Shown here: in pieces, positions 35,159-42,632 of the stretch
Layout of the letters: each line of letters begins with the position of its first letter
Numbering within the stretch: position 1 is the stretch's first letter
NCBI RefSeq assembly: GCF_004016515.1
Contig: NZ_SACT01000010.1
Location: forward strand, 1-64,000
Length of the DNA stretch: 64,000 nt
Reading direction: 5' to 3'
Origin: Rubrivivax albus
GTDB lineage: Bacteria; Pseudomonadota; Gammaproteobacteria; Burkholderiales; Burkholderiaceae_C
Notes under the pieces: generated by a model
Seen by the model: the letters and a program-made list of their open reading frames with translations, nothing else
Told to the model about the DNA's origin: nothing
Database searches by the model: none
Position numbers and translations under genes: made by a program

Positions 35159-35608
35159 ATGAGGCGCGATCCGATCGAGGCCACGAGTGCGCCGGCGCAG
35201 GTCGGGCCGGACGACGACGAGTTCGACGATGACCCCTCTCTGCAATCGGTGCAGCGCATCGTCGCGGCAAGCGAGGCACCACCGCTGCGCCCGCCCTGCG
35301 CCGCGTCGGTCTTCGCACTGGCCGACGTGCCGCTGCAGCGACGCGTATTCGGCACCACCGACCGACCGGCCGGACAGGATGCCGAGACCAAGGCCGCGAC
35401 CGAGCGATGCCTCCGCACCGGTGGCGTGATCCGGGCGCACGGGCTGCGCTACCCGGCCGACAGGTGGACCGCCGAGCGCGAAGAGCAGGAACGCGCCAGG
35501 CGCGCACGACAACGCCCACCGCGACCGCCGCGCCGGGCCAAGACCAAGGGACGAAAGCTCCGTGACCTGATCCACGCAGGCGCGGGCGCCGGTGAGTGGG
35601 ACGAATGA
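35159..35608 (+). CDS. Hypothetical protein of the element (149 aa)
   Basis: A 149-residue protein with an acidic N-terminus (PDDDEFDDDPSLQSVQRIVA), a central region RTGGVIRAHGLRYPADRWTA and a very basic tail (RARQRPPRPPRRAKTKGRKL). The mix of acidic head and basic tail suggests nucleic-acid or partner binding, but no family is recognised. It sits 54 bases after the coiled-coil gene. That gap holds only a 15-codon GTG-initiated frame. Confidence 0.55.
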   Translation: MRRDPIEATSAPAQVGPDDDEFDDDPSLQSVQRIVAASEAPPLRPPCAASVFALADVPLQRRVFGTTDRPAGQDAETKAATERCLRTGGVIRAHGLRYPADRWTAEREEQERARRARQRPPRPPRRAKTKGRKLRDLIHAGAGAGEWDE

Positions 35609-35627
35609 GAAAGGCTGGACAGGCAAG

Positions 35628-37475
35628 ATGACATTGAAGCGCGTACTTACGGGCCGCATCACTCCTCCCGGGACTCAGATCCCGCCGGTTCCGGTGCTGT
35701 GGTGGCCGCTGGACACGGCCGGCGCCGTGACTGCAGGCACCACCTGTGGCGCGGGCCTCACCGACCTCGGCCAGGATGGCAACAGCATTGCCACCGATGC
35801 GGTGCTGCAGGTCAACGCGGCCGGCGCGACATGGAACCCCCGCGGTGGACTCACCCACACGGCAGGCAGCGCAGCCTACTGGGACATCGTCCCGACTTCG
35901 GACGACCTCACGTTCGCTCAAGGCATGCTCGACCTCTCGAACTTCGCCGAAGGCGAGTGCCTGGTCATGGGGTGCGAGATCGTGACCCCTGCCGGCTGGA
36001 CAACGCCGGGCGACCCGAACGACCACGAGTTCAGCAGCGTCTGCCTGTGCATCGGCGACCTGAGCGCCGGCAATGGTGGCTACAGCTTCGAGATCAGCGG
36101 GGTCGAGCGGCCTCAGATCACTTTCTGGGGCCAGGGCGCATCGGCTCAAGCGGCCGTGTTGTCGACCACCGGGAGCAACTTCCTTCGGGCGGGCAATCGC
36201 AATGTTGTCGTGTTCGAGCTCATCCGCGCAGCGACGCCGAGCCACTTCATCGTGCGGGCCCATGTCATCAGCGACGACGAGGGCTACAGCGCCACGGGCT
36301 ACACGGCAGAGCGCGATTTCTCCGATGCCGTCAACAGCGGCACGGCCGCGCCGGGCTGCGGCACAGCTGGCCTGCGAATCGCCAGGCGCCGCAGCGCAAC
36401 GAGCGGGCAGACGAATCGCGGCGAGACGCTTCGCAATGTCTGGATCGCCCGCTTCCCATCGCAGATGTTCAGCTTCCCGAAGCGCTGCGCGCTGGAGATG
36501 TACGCCTACCCGAACCGGCTGCCGCCTGCGCTGCGCCGGTTCGAGAACGACCAGACGATCTACCAGGGGCCGGACGGAAACGCCGACAAGACCTTCGGGG
36601 AGATCAGCCTGGCCGATATGTTCGTGTACGTCGACGGCGCTACGCCGTTCGCCAGCACGCCAGAACTGACGATGGAGGTGGAGCAGCCTGTCACGCCGAG
36701 CATCAGCAAGCTCAGTGCGATCAGCGCCCACCCAAACTACAGCAGCGACAGCACCTTCGAGGGCCTGCTGCGGCAGAACCCGGCACTCGGAGGCCCAAAG
36801 TTCGGGCGCTACAAGACGGGCACGTGGGCGAACACGCTGATCTTCAGCGCGCACAAGGAGGACATCAGCAACCGCGGGCGCTGCGAGATCACCTGGCAAG
36901 GGCCGCCCGTCACGATGCCGCTGGGGGTGACCTTCTGGATGGCCGAGCGGGTCTATCTGGACTTCCCGCCGCCCGATGTCGGGCAGCTGGTCATCATGCA
37001 GTTGTTCCCGGGGTACTTCGCCGGGTCGGGCCTGTTCCCTATGTGGACGCTCGAACTGGACACCACGAACAAGCGCCTCTATTGCAAGTTCAGCCAGTCA
37101 GACCAGCCCGACACGGTGCAGGCCGACATCGTCCGCAATGACGTCTACATGCCGGGCTACAGCGACGACCTGTTTCAAGGCTGGCACGACATCGTGGTTC
37201 AACACCGGGTGCACTGGGACGCTACCGAGGGGCCCTTCACGCGCATCTGGCTGGATGGCGTGCAGATCCTCGAGCATGCCCAGGCCTATGGCTACCCGGG
37301 CCCGGCCGGCCTCACCGGCAAGAGCACCGACCCCTTCCTGCGCTGTGGCATCTATCCCCCTAGCCCGTACATCACGCCGAATACGACCCGCGATGTTCGG
37401 GTGGCGAGATTCTTCGGCTGCAAGAACGTGGGCAACTACAACGAGCCCTTGATCCGGGCCGCCCTGACCGCATGA
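35628..37475 (+). CDS. Large protein with LamG-like and polysaccharide-lyase-like domains, candidate tailspike/adsorption protein
   Basis: A 615-residue protein and the largest in the element. The first 200 residues look like a jelly-roll carbohydrate-binding region (VPVLWWPLDTAGAVTAG). Residues about 415-595 follow the pattern of heparin-lyase-I/alginate-lyase-type folds (PF14099-like). Segments are GVTFWMAERVYLDF, MQLFPGYF, FPMWTLELDT, GWHDIVVQHRVHW, FTRIWLDGVQILEHAQAYGY and FLRCGIYP. No signal peptide is visible, fitting a virion rather than secreted protein. A GTG at 35592 is an alternative start; ATG 35628 follows GGACAGG. The depolymerase role is inference from fold pattern and context. 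Confidence 0.6.
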   Translation: MTLKRVLTGRITPPGTQIPPVPVLWWPLDTAGAVTAGTTCGAGLTDLGQDGNSIATDAVLQVNAAGATWNPRGGLTHTAGSAAYWDIVPTSDDLTFAQGMLDLSNFAEGECLVMGCEIVTPAGWTTPGDPNDHEFSSVCLCIGDLSAGNGGYSFEISGVERPQITFWGQGASAQAAVLSTTGSNFLRAGNRNVVVFELIRAATPSHFIVRAHVISDDEGYSATGYTAERDFSDAVNSGTAAPGCGTAGLRIARRRSATSGQTNRGETLRNVWIARFPSQMFSFPKRCALEMYAYPNRLPPALRRFENDQTIYQGPDGNADKTFGEISLADMFVYVDGATPFASTPELTMEVEQPVTPSISKLSAISAHPNYSSDSTFEGLLRQNPALGGPKFGRYKTGTWANTLIFSAHKEDISNRGRCEITWQGPPVTMPLGVTFWMAERVYLDFPPPDVGQLVIMQLFPGYFAGSGLFPMWTLELDTTNKRLYCKFSQSDQPDTVQADIVRNDVYMPGYSDDLFQGWHDIVVQHRVHWDATEGPFTRIWLDGVQILEHAQAYGYPGPAGLTGKSTDPFLRCGIYPPSPYITPNTTRDVRVARFFGCKNVGNYNEPLIRAALTA

Positions 37476-37530
37476 GGCTGGCCGGATGCCCGGCCGATTG
37501 CCCCGCGGTTGACACATAGCGAGTTGACAG

Positions 37531-38019
37531 ATGGCCGCCACGAACAAGCACAGCGCAGCGACAGTGCAGCATCTCGAGCGCCAGGCCAAAGCGCTGGAGT
37601 TGCGCCGCGCCGGCCTCGGTTACCGGGAGATCGGGGCGCACCTCGGCGTGAGCCACACCTCCGCGCACAAGATGGTGAGCCAGGCGGTCGAGGCAACCTG
37701 GGCACGGATCAGCGACGCGACCGACGAGCTCAAGGCCCTCGAACTGTCGCGCCTCGACGCCATGCTGGGCGCAGTGTGGCCAGCGGCCCACCGAGGGAAT
37801 CTCGGCGCAGTCGACCGTGCACTGAAGATCGCCGAACGCCGGGCCCGCCTGCTGGGCCTGGATGCGCCGGCGCGCCGCGAGCTCACCGGGAAAGGCGGGC
37901 TGCCGTTGGTGCCCGCCGAGCGCCCGACGATCGATGCATCCAAGCTGTCGGATGGCGCACTGGCCGAGATCCTGGCCGCGCAGGTCGTCATGTACGAGCC
38001 GAATCGGCTGAATGCCTAG
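37531..38019 (+). CDS. Terminase small subunit-like protein
   Basis: A 162-residue protein with an N-terminal helix-turn-helix (EYRE-like segment ALELRRAGLGYREIGAHLGV followed by SHTSAHKMVSQAVEAT). A helical region with ELSRLDAMLGAVWPAAHRGN and AVDRALKIAERRARLLGLDA follows. This combination is typical of small terminase subunits that recognise a packaging site. No large terminase is present. In phage satellites a lone TerS redirects a helper phage's packaging machinery to satellite DNA. A plain HTH regulator is the alternative. Confidence 0.72.
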   Translation: MAATNKHSAATVQHLERQAKALELRRAGLGYREIGAHLGVSHTSAHKMVSQAVEATWARISDATDELKALELSRLDAMLGAVWPAAHRGNLGAVDRALKIAERRARLLGLDAPARRELTGKGGLPLVPAERPTIDASKLSDGALAEILAAQVVMYEPNRLNA

Positions 38020-38031
38020 CATGCCCACACC

Positions 38032-38682
38032 ATGAGCACACACCTCAACCGCCAGGCCGGGACACCCGGCGCGCCGACCATGATCCGCAACATCGCCCCG
38101 GGCTCGGCCGCTGGCCTGGGCCGCGCGATCGACAGTCGGCACCGGTCCGGCGCCGGCGCCTACGAACCGGTCAGCGTGGCGCGTGATCCATCGCTCAACG
38201 ACGCGGCGGCGCAGCGCCGCATCCAGCACAACGCCGAAGCGCGGGCCCTGGCGCTCGACCTGGTCGCGGCCGGGTTCAACGCGCCCGGCGTCAGCGTCGA
38301 CGACCTGCAGCGGCTCGGCCCGGACCGGCTGCGGGAGCTGCAGGCCACCATGGCCAACGATGCCGCGTTCGCCGCCTATTCCATGAACGACATGCTCGCC
38401 GAGGGGGGCGGCGTGACCGGTGGCGACATGCTGCGCCTGGTCACTGCAGTTCGCGCCGCGTTGCAAGGCGCGAGCACCGAAGCACTGGCCGGCCTGGGCG
38501 AGGCACTGCTGAAGAGCATCCTGAAGCAGGTTGCGCCGGCGCAGTCGACGATGGCAGGCAATGGCGCCGATCCGTATGCCGACTACCCGGACAACCCCGG
38601 CTTAGAGCACCTGATGAGCGCCGGCAGATCGAGCGCCGCGGGCGACGAGTTCGCCGGCTATTCGCTGAACGAGCACCTGTAG
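38032..38682 (+). CDS. Hypothetical protein of the element (216 aa)
   Basis: A 216-residue protein without a recognised family. It has a flexible Gly/Ala/Arg-rich N-terminus and helical segments (AQRRIQHNAEARALALDLVA, LRLVTAVRAALQGASTEALA). Two short repeats are of note: FAAYSMNDML in the middle and FAGYSLNEHL at the very end. The repeated phrase suggests a duplicated interaction motif. It follows the TerS-like gene by 12 bases and is the last plus-strand gene of the element. Confidence 0.6.
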   Translation: MSTHLNRQAGTPGAPTMIRNIAPGSAAGLGRAIDSRHRSGAGAYEPVSVARDPSLNDAAAQRRIQHNAEARALALDLVAAGFNAPGVSVDDLQRLGPDRLRELQATMANDAAFAAYSMNDMLAEGGGVTGGDMLRLVTAVRAALQGASTEALAGLGEALLKSILKQVAPAQSTMAGNGADPYADYPDNPGLEHLMSAGRSSAAGDEFAGYSLNEHL

Positions 38683-38726
38683 GCCAGGTCCTGGGCCGGT
38701 GTCGAGCACCGCCCCAGAGACGAAGC

Positions 38727-39398
38727 TCAGTTCTGAATCGCCGTCAGAACACCATCCTCGAAGTAGAGGTAGTTTCCGCTGCCATAGACCCACTGCTCTC
38801 GCACACCATGCGCCGTGGTGGTGCGGTTTACGCTCTCAGGGCGGCCCCAGGAACTCTCGATCACCTGCTGCTGTGTCATGCCTATCGTGACGCCACGCTT
38901 TTTGGCCTCAGCAAGGCGCTGCCGCTCGGCCTGCTTCTCGGCTCGCTCACGAAGAGCGACTAAGCGCCGCTTGTCCGACTGGAGTGCCTTGGCGGCTTCG
39001 GGATAGTGGCGCTCGAGCTTGTCGATGGCATCTAACCGCTCCGTCGTGGACTTGTTCGTGGAGCGCGCATCGGAAGTCCAAGCAGCGATCTCGTCCTGCT
39101 TCACCATGGCTAACAGTTCAGCATCCTTCAAATGGTCCGCGCAGCGACTGATCGATCGAGCGGCCTCCCAGCGCTTACCAGCGGCCACCAACTCAGCGTG
39201 CTTAGCCAAGATCCCCGCTCGATCCGAGGTACAAGCCTCGAGCGCAGCGGCTGCGCGGCGCTTAGCTTCTGCTGCGGCCTGGCGCTGCTGATCGGCAACC
39301 CGCTCGCGATCGACCTTCGGCTCGTTGTCGCCGAACATGGCCCCGAAGATCACGAGCAATAGCGGAACCCCAAAGACAATGAGCAGCAGCTTCTTCAT
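38727..39398 (-). CDS. Membrane-anchored coiled-coil protein with a BamE/SmpA-like C-terminal domain
   Basis: A 223-residue protein with an N-terminal membrane helix (KKLLLIVFGVPLLLVIFGAM). A long Ala/Arg/Lys/Glu-rich coiled coil follows (about 35-160). The small C-terminal domain has VTIGMTQQQVIESSWGRPES and GVREQWVYGSGNYLYFEDGV, which matches the pattern of BamE/SmpA-like or DUF2845-like folds (GMT-x-x-x-V-x-x-x-W-G-x-P). It would sit in the inner membrane facing the periplasm. Gene direction is opposite to the replication genes. The start overlaps the stop of the next gene upstream (ATGA). Its function in the element is unknown. Confidence 0.7.
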   Translation of the reverse strand: MKKLLLIVFGVPLLLVIFGAMFGDNEPKVDRERVADQQRQAAAEAKRRAAAALEACTSDRAGILAKHAELVAAGKRWEAARSISRCADHLKDAELLAMVKQDEIAAWTSDARSTNKSTTERLDAIDKLERHYPEAAKALQSDKRRLVALRERAEKQAERQRLAEAKKRGVTIGMTQQQVIESSWGRPESVNRTTTAHGVREQWVYGSGNYLYFEDGVLTAIQN

Positions 39399-39733
39399 GG
39401 CTGTATGTCCTCCCTGCGCGTTGATTCTGCCCTCGCAGCTGGCGCACCAGCAAATCCACCGCCGGGTGCGGCTGGGTGCGCGTCGCGGCCTGTGAGCACG
39501 CGTGGTTCGGTCGGCGCCATCGCGGTTTCAAAGGCCGAAGCCACCAGCTGACCAAACCGCGATCGCGGCGACACCAAGCTTCCGTGCTCGGCGGCCGGCT
39601 CGGCGAAGTCCAGCACCTGCCCACTACACCCCTGTAGTGCCAGTGCGAGCACATCGGCAGCAGGTGCGTGCGGATGGCTCGCGCTTAGGCCTACCGCCGT
39701 CGAGACGACGGCTCTGGCGTCGGCGTTGGGCAT
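39395..39733 (-). CDS. Hypothetical protein of the element right end (112 aa)
   Basis: A 112-residue frame starting at ATG 39733, with an Ala/Val/Ser-rich N-terminal half (ARAVVSTAVGLSASHPHAPA) and a central SRFGQLVASAFETAMAP. It overlaps the downstream membrane-protein gene by 4 bases and the upstream Cys-rich gene by 43 bases in another frame. No family is recognised; the coupling supports that it is translated. Confidence 0.5.
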   Translation of the reverse strand: MPNADARAVVSTAVGLSASHPHAPAADVLALALQGCSGQVLDFAEPAAEHGSLVSPRSRFGQLVASAFETAMAPTEPRVLTGRDAHPAAPGGGFAGAPAARAESTRREDIQP

Positions 39734-39939
39734 GGCTCGACTGTAGCCACCGGCAGCGGCCCGAGTTCGTCGTCCGAGCCGACCTCCCGCTGCCAGAAGG
39801 CACAGCCGTTCGCCGGCATGGCGCGCACGTGCAGCGTGCCGCCGTGCAGGCACCTAGCCGCCGTGGCCTGGTAGACGAGGCCGCCGAACGATGTGCAGTG
39901 CCAGCAGGGTCGCGGGTTCCCCATGGGTCGGAAGTGCAT
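39691..39939 (-). CDS. Cys-rich small protein of the element right end (82 aa)
   Basis: An 82-residue protein with GNPRPCWHCTSFGGLVYQAT, ARCLHGGTLHVRAMPANGCA and FWQREVGSDDELG. The three groups of Cys and the CWHC phrase suggest a small zinc-binding fold. I recall similar proteins as conserved hypotheticals in betaproteobacterial phages and mobile elements, without known function. The Met at 39924 is an alternative start. The tail after about residue 62 is Pro/Ser/Arg-rich, and this is where the next gene begins in another frame. Confidence 0.6.
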   Translation of the reverse strand: MHFRPMGNPRPCWHCTSFGGLVYQATAARCLHGGTLHVRAMPANGCAFWQREVGSDDELGPLPVATVEPCPTPTPEPSSRRR

Positions 39940-40099
39940 GGCGCCATGGTGCGGCCCGCTTGTCTCACCCGGTGAGCCTCCCGGACAATGCAGTTCACAG
40001 GCGGCGCCGCGGGTTCTGGGGAACGCAGTGGGGAACCGGGCAGGCCAGATCGACCGGAAACCTAGTATCCATGCACATTTCCCAAGAAGATGCGGCCGT
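39940..40099. other. Non-coding right end of the element with candidate integrase arm sites
   Basis: No convincing gene is visible here. The motif TGGGGAAC occurs twice, at 40017-40024 and 40029-40036, 12 bases apart, and a third copy lies near the left end at 27416-27423. Paired short repeats of this kind next to an element end are typical of integrase arm-type binding sites. Confidence 0.45.
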
Positions 40100-40112
40100 C
40101 GCTCCCCCGCCA
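40100..40112 (+). other. Candidate attR, degenerate copy of the tRNA-Ser 3' end
   Basis: CGCTCCC-CCGCCA at 40100-40112 equals the last 14 bases of tRNA-Ser(GGA) with one T missing. It is followed at once by GATTC and then a strong plus-strand terminator, as expected if this was the original downstream flank of the tRNA. A 13-base imperfect match in GC-rich DNA could be chance. Confidence 0.45.
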
Positions 40113-40126
40113 GATTCATTGCAAGC

Positions 40127-40156
40127 AAGCGGCCTTCGGGCCGCTTCTGCTTTTCT
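40127..40156 (+). terminator. Intrinsic terminator, probably the original tRNA-Ser terminator
   Basis: AAGCGGCC (40127-40134), tetraloop TTCG, GGCCGCTT (40139-40146), then CTGCTTTTCT. There is no plus-strand host gene just upstream of it now. It makes sense as the native terminator of tRNA-Ser, displaced by the inserted element. Confidence 0.65.
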
Positions 40157-40206
40157 GCCGGCTCATCGTGCCGGCACATCGGAGACCCACGACTGAACGC
40201 CGAGCC

Positions 40207-40241
40207 AAAAAAAAGCACCCGCGCGTTGCCGTCGGGTGCTT
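40207..40241 (-). terminator. Intrinsic terminator of tRNA-Val
   Basis: On the minus strand AAGCACCCG (40241-40233) pairs with CGGGTGCTT (40221-40213), an 11-base loop between, and the T-run continues to 40207. It lies 17 bases after the tRNA-Val 3' end and is a textbook rho-independent terminator. Confidence 0.85.
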
Positions 40242-40258
40242 GATCCTTCTACCAATCC

Positions 40259-40335
40259 TGGTAGGCGCGATTGGACTCGAACCAACGACCCCCACCATGT
40301 CAAGGTGGTGCTCTAACCAGCTGAGCTACGCGCCT
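40259..40335 (-). tRNA. tRNA-Val (anticodon GAC)
   Basis: A 77-base tRNA: 5' AGGCGCG pairs with 3' CGCGCCT, the CCA end is encoded, the D-loop contains AGCTCAGCTGGTTAGAGC, the anticodon arm is CACC-TTGACAT-GGTG with GAC, and the T-arm holds GGTTCGAGTCC. A TATAGT -10 box lies at 40352-40347 on the minus strand, just upstream, but read-through from relA, whose stop is 48 bases away, is also possible. Confidence 0.95.
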
Positions 40336-40382
40336 GGGAACCCGAGACTATACATCAACTTCCGGCGTGTTCTGCCACAGCG

Positions 40383-42632
40383 TCAGCGCCGACGGGCGTG
40401 ACGAATGCCCGGCAGCTGGCGCAAGGCGTTCAGCGCGCCCTGCAGCAGGCCGCCGTCGCTCACCTCCACGGTGAAACACATGCGCGCCACGCGGCCCTGG
40501 GCATCGCGGCTGGACTGGCTCTGCACACCGGTGACGTTCAGGCGCTCCTTGGCGAAGACCTCGGTGATGTCGCGCAGCAGGCCCGGCCGGTCGGCCGCCT
40601 CGACGACGACGTCCAGCGGGTACAGGGCCTCACGGCCCGCGGGCCGCGCCGCGTCCTGCGCCTCCCAGGCCACGTCGATGACCCGCCCCGGCGTGGCCGC
40701 GGCCATGTGCCGGAAGTTGCTGCAGTCCCGCCGGTGGATGGCCACGCCCTTGCCGCGCGTGACGAAGCCCGCGATCGGATCCGGCGGCACCGGCCTGCAG
40801 CAGCGTGCCAGCGACGTCATCAGCGAATCGACGCCCACCACCAGCACGCCGCCCGCCGTGCTGCGCGAACGCTTCAGCGGCACCGCGGCGTCGTCGTCGT
40901 GCACGGGTTCGGCCGGCCGCAGCAACTGCTCGATGTGGCGGAGCGAGAACTCGTCCTTGCCGACCACCTCGAACAGCGCGTCCGCACCCTTGAAGCCCAG
41001 CTGGTCGGCCAGCGCGTCGAGCTTCACGGCCGTGCGCCCTTCCCGCTGCAGCAGCTTCTCCACCAATTCTCGGCCTCGCGCAATGGTCTGACCCAGCTGC
41101 TCGGCGTTGAACCAGGCCCGCACCTTGGCGCGCGAGCGCGCGCTCTTGAGGTAGCCCAGCTCGGGGTTGAGCCAGTCGCGCGACGGCGCGCCGTCCTTGG
41201 CGACGACGAGGTCCACCGTCTGCCCGCTGGTCAGCGGCTTGTTCAGCGGCACCAGCGCGCCGTCCACCCGGGCGCCGCGGCAGCGGTGCCCGAGGTCCGA
41301 GTGCAGGTGGTAGGCAAAGTCCACCGGCGTCCCGCCCTCGGGCAGTTCGATGATCGCCGCCTGCGGCGTGAAGACGTAGATGCGGCCCTCGGCCGCGGCG
41401 GTGCCCGTGGCCCCGGGTTCGGACAGGTCGCGCTCCCAGGCCAGCAGCTGCCGCAGCACGGCCTTGCGCGCCTCGGCGATGCGTTCCTCGTCCACCCCGG
41501 CGGCCGTCACGCCGGCGTAGCCGCGTGTCCCGGCCTCCTTGTAGGCCCAGTGCGCCGCCACGCCGTACTCGGCGTGCTCGTGCATCTGGCGGGTCCGGAT
41601 CTGCACCTCGACCACGCGGTCGTCATCCAGGCGCACCACCGTGTGCAGCGACTGGTAGCCGTTGGGCTTGGGGCGCGCGATGTAGTCGTCGAACTCGTCG
41701 GGCAGCGGACGCCAGCGTTCGTGCACGCGCGCCAGCGCCGTGTAGCAGGCCGGCACGTCGTCGACGACCACGCGCAGCGCGCTGAGGTCGAACACCTGCG
41801 ACAGCTGCAGGTGCTTGCCCTGCATCTTCTTCCAGATGCTGTACAGGTGCTTGGGGCGCCCGACGACCTCGGCCTGCACGCCAGACCGCACCAGCAGGTC
41901 GGCCAGCGCCGCGCGGGCCGATTCGACCGCCGCCTCCCGTTGGGTGCGCTTCTCGTCGAGCTGGCGGGCCAGGCGGTGGTAGTCCTCGGGCTGCAGGAAA
42001 CGGAAGGCCAGATCCTCCATCTCCCATTTGATCTGCCAGATGCCCAGACGGTTGGCCAGCGGCGCAAACACCTGCAGCGCCTCGCGCGCGAGCTCGGGCT
42101 GGCAGGGCTGTCGAGTCGCGGCATGCCAGCGCAGCGTCTGCAGGCGCGACGCCAGCCGCAGCAGCACCACGCGCAGATCACGCGAGAACGCGAGCAGCAT
42201 CTTGCGCACCCGCTCGATCTGCTGCTGCTGCTGGGCCTCGGGGAGTTGCGCCTCGCGCGCGGCGCGCTGCAGCTGCACCAGCTTGCGCGTCCCTGCCACC
42301 AGGGCCGCATACGAGGCGCCGAAGGCCTTGCCCACAACCTCCTCGGGCTGGGTCAGCCAGTCGCCCGCATAGACGAGGTAGGCGGCCGCCTGCACGCCCG
42401 GTGGCGCGCCGATGGCGGTCAGCACGTCGGCCACGCCCTGAGCGTGGTTCCAGGCGTCCTCGCCGCTGTCGAGAGCGCGGCCGGCCAGCAGCGGCTCGGC
42501 AAAGGCACGCGCGCGCGCCAGGGCGCCGGCCCCGTCCTCCCCGGGGGTGGACACCACCATGTCGGCCGCCGACAGCGCGACGATCGGCGCGGCATCCGCC
42601 GGTGCCGCCGCCGACGGTGTGTCGCTCTTCAT
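40383..42632 (-). CDS. relA: GTP pyrophosphokinase RelA ((p)ppGpp synthetase)
   Basis: The 749-residue RSH protein makes (p)ppGpp on starved ribosomes. The N-terminal hydrolase-like region lacks the HD metal-site residues, as in RelA rather than SpoT. The synthetase domain has EFDDYIARPKPNGYQSLHTV, with the acidic EFDD that marks RelA-type synthetases, and VEVQIRTRQMHEHAEYGVAA. The TGS domain (YVFTPQAAIIELPEGGTPVD), a zinc-finger-like region (LARCCRPVPPDPIAGFVTRG) and a C-terminal ACT domain follow. The ATG overlaps the upstream hydrolase stop by 4 bases. Monofunctional activity is inferred from these motifs. Confidence 0.95.
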   Translation of the reverse strand: MKSDTPSAAAPADAAPIVALSAADMVVSTPGEDGAGALARARAFAEPLLAGRALDSGEDAWNHAQGVADVLTAIGAPPGVQAAAYLVYAGDWLTQPEEVVGKAFGASYAALVAGTRKLVQLQRAAREAQLPEAQQQQQIERVRKMLLAFSRDLRVVLLRLASRLQTLRWHAATRQPCQPELAREALQVFAPLANRLGIWQIKWEMEDLAFRFLQPEDYHRLARQLDEKRTQREAAVESARAALADLLVRSGVQAEVVGRPKHLYSIWKKMQGKHLQLSQVFDLSALRVVVDDVPACYTALARVHERWRPLPDEFDDYIARPKPNGYQSLHTVVRLDDDRVVEVQIRTRQMHEHAEYGVAAHWAYKEAGTRGYAGVTAAGVDEERIAEARKAVLRQLLAWERDLSEPGATGTAAAEGRIYVFTPQAAIIELPEGGTPVDFAYHLHSDLGHRCRGARVDGALVPLNKPLTSGQTVDLVVAKDGAPSRDWLNPELGYLKSARSRAKVRAWFNAEQLGQTIARGRELVEKLLQREGRTAVKLDALADQLGFKGADALFEVVGKDEFSLRHIEQLLRPAEPVHDDDAAVPLKRSRSTAGGVLVVGVDSLMTSLARCCRPVPPDPIAGFVTRGKGVAIHRRDCSNFRHMAAATPGRVIDVAWEAQDAARPAGREALYPLDVVVEAADRPGLLRDITEVFAKERLNVTGVQSQSSRDAQGRVARMCFTVEVSDGGLLQGALNALRQLPGIRHARRR

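Larger units (their letters stand above)
27286..40112 (+). mobile_element. Integrative element in tRNA-Ser, phage-satellite-like, about 12.8 kb
   Basis: The left end is the 3' end of tRNA-Ser(GGA), followed within 180 bases by a P4-type integrase reading away from the tRNA. The candidate right end at 40100-40112 repeats the tRNA end with one base missing. The motif TGGGGAAC occurs at 27416, 40017 and 40029, fitting integrase arm sites near both ends. Inside are an AlpA-like regulator, RepA-like helicase, SSB-like protein, TerS-like protein and a lyase-like large protein. No capsid, portal, TerL, relaxase or conjugation genes are present. A satellite of a helper phage is the best fit. A decayed prophage or a mobilisable element are alternatives. 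Confidence 0.7.

Noticed and set aside
40007-40016. CCGCGGGTTC matching the T-arm of tRNA-Ser, considered as attR
   Set aside because: Only 10 GC-rich bases match, the following bases diverge, and the 40100-40112 copy plus the displaced terminator explain the end better.
27286-40112. Interpretation as a complete prophage
   Set aside because: No portal, major capsid, large terminase, tail tube, tape measure or lysis gene can be found in either strand.
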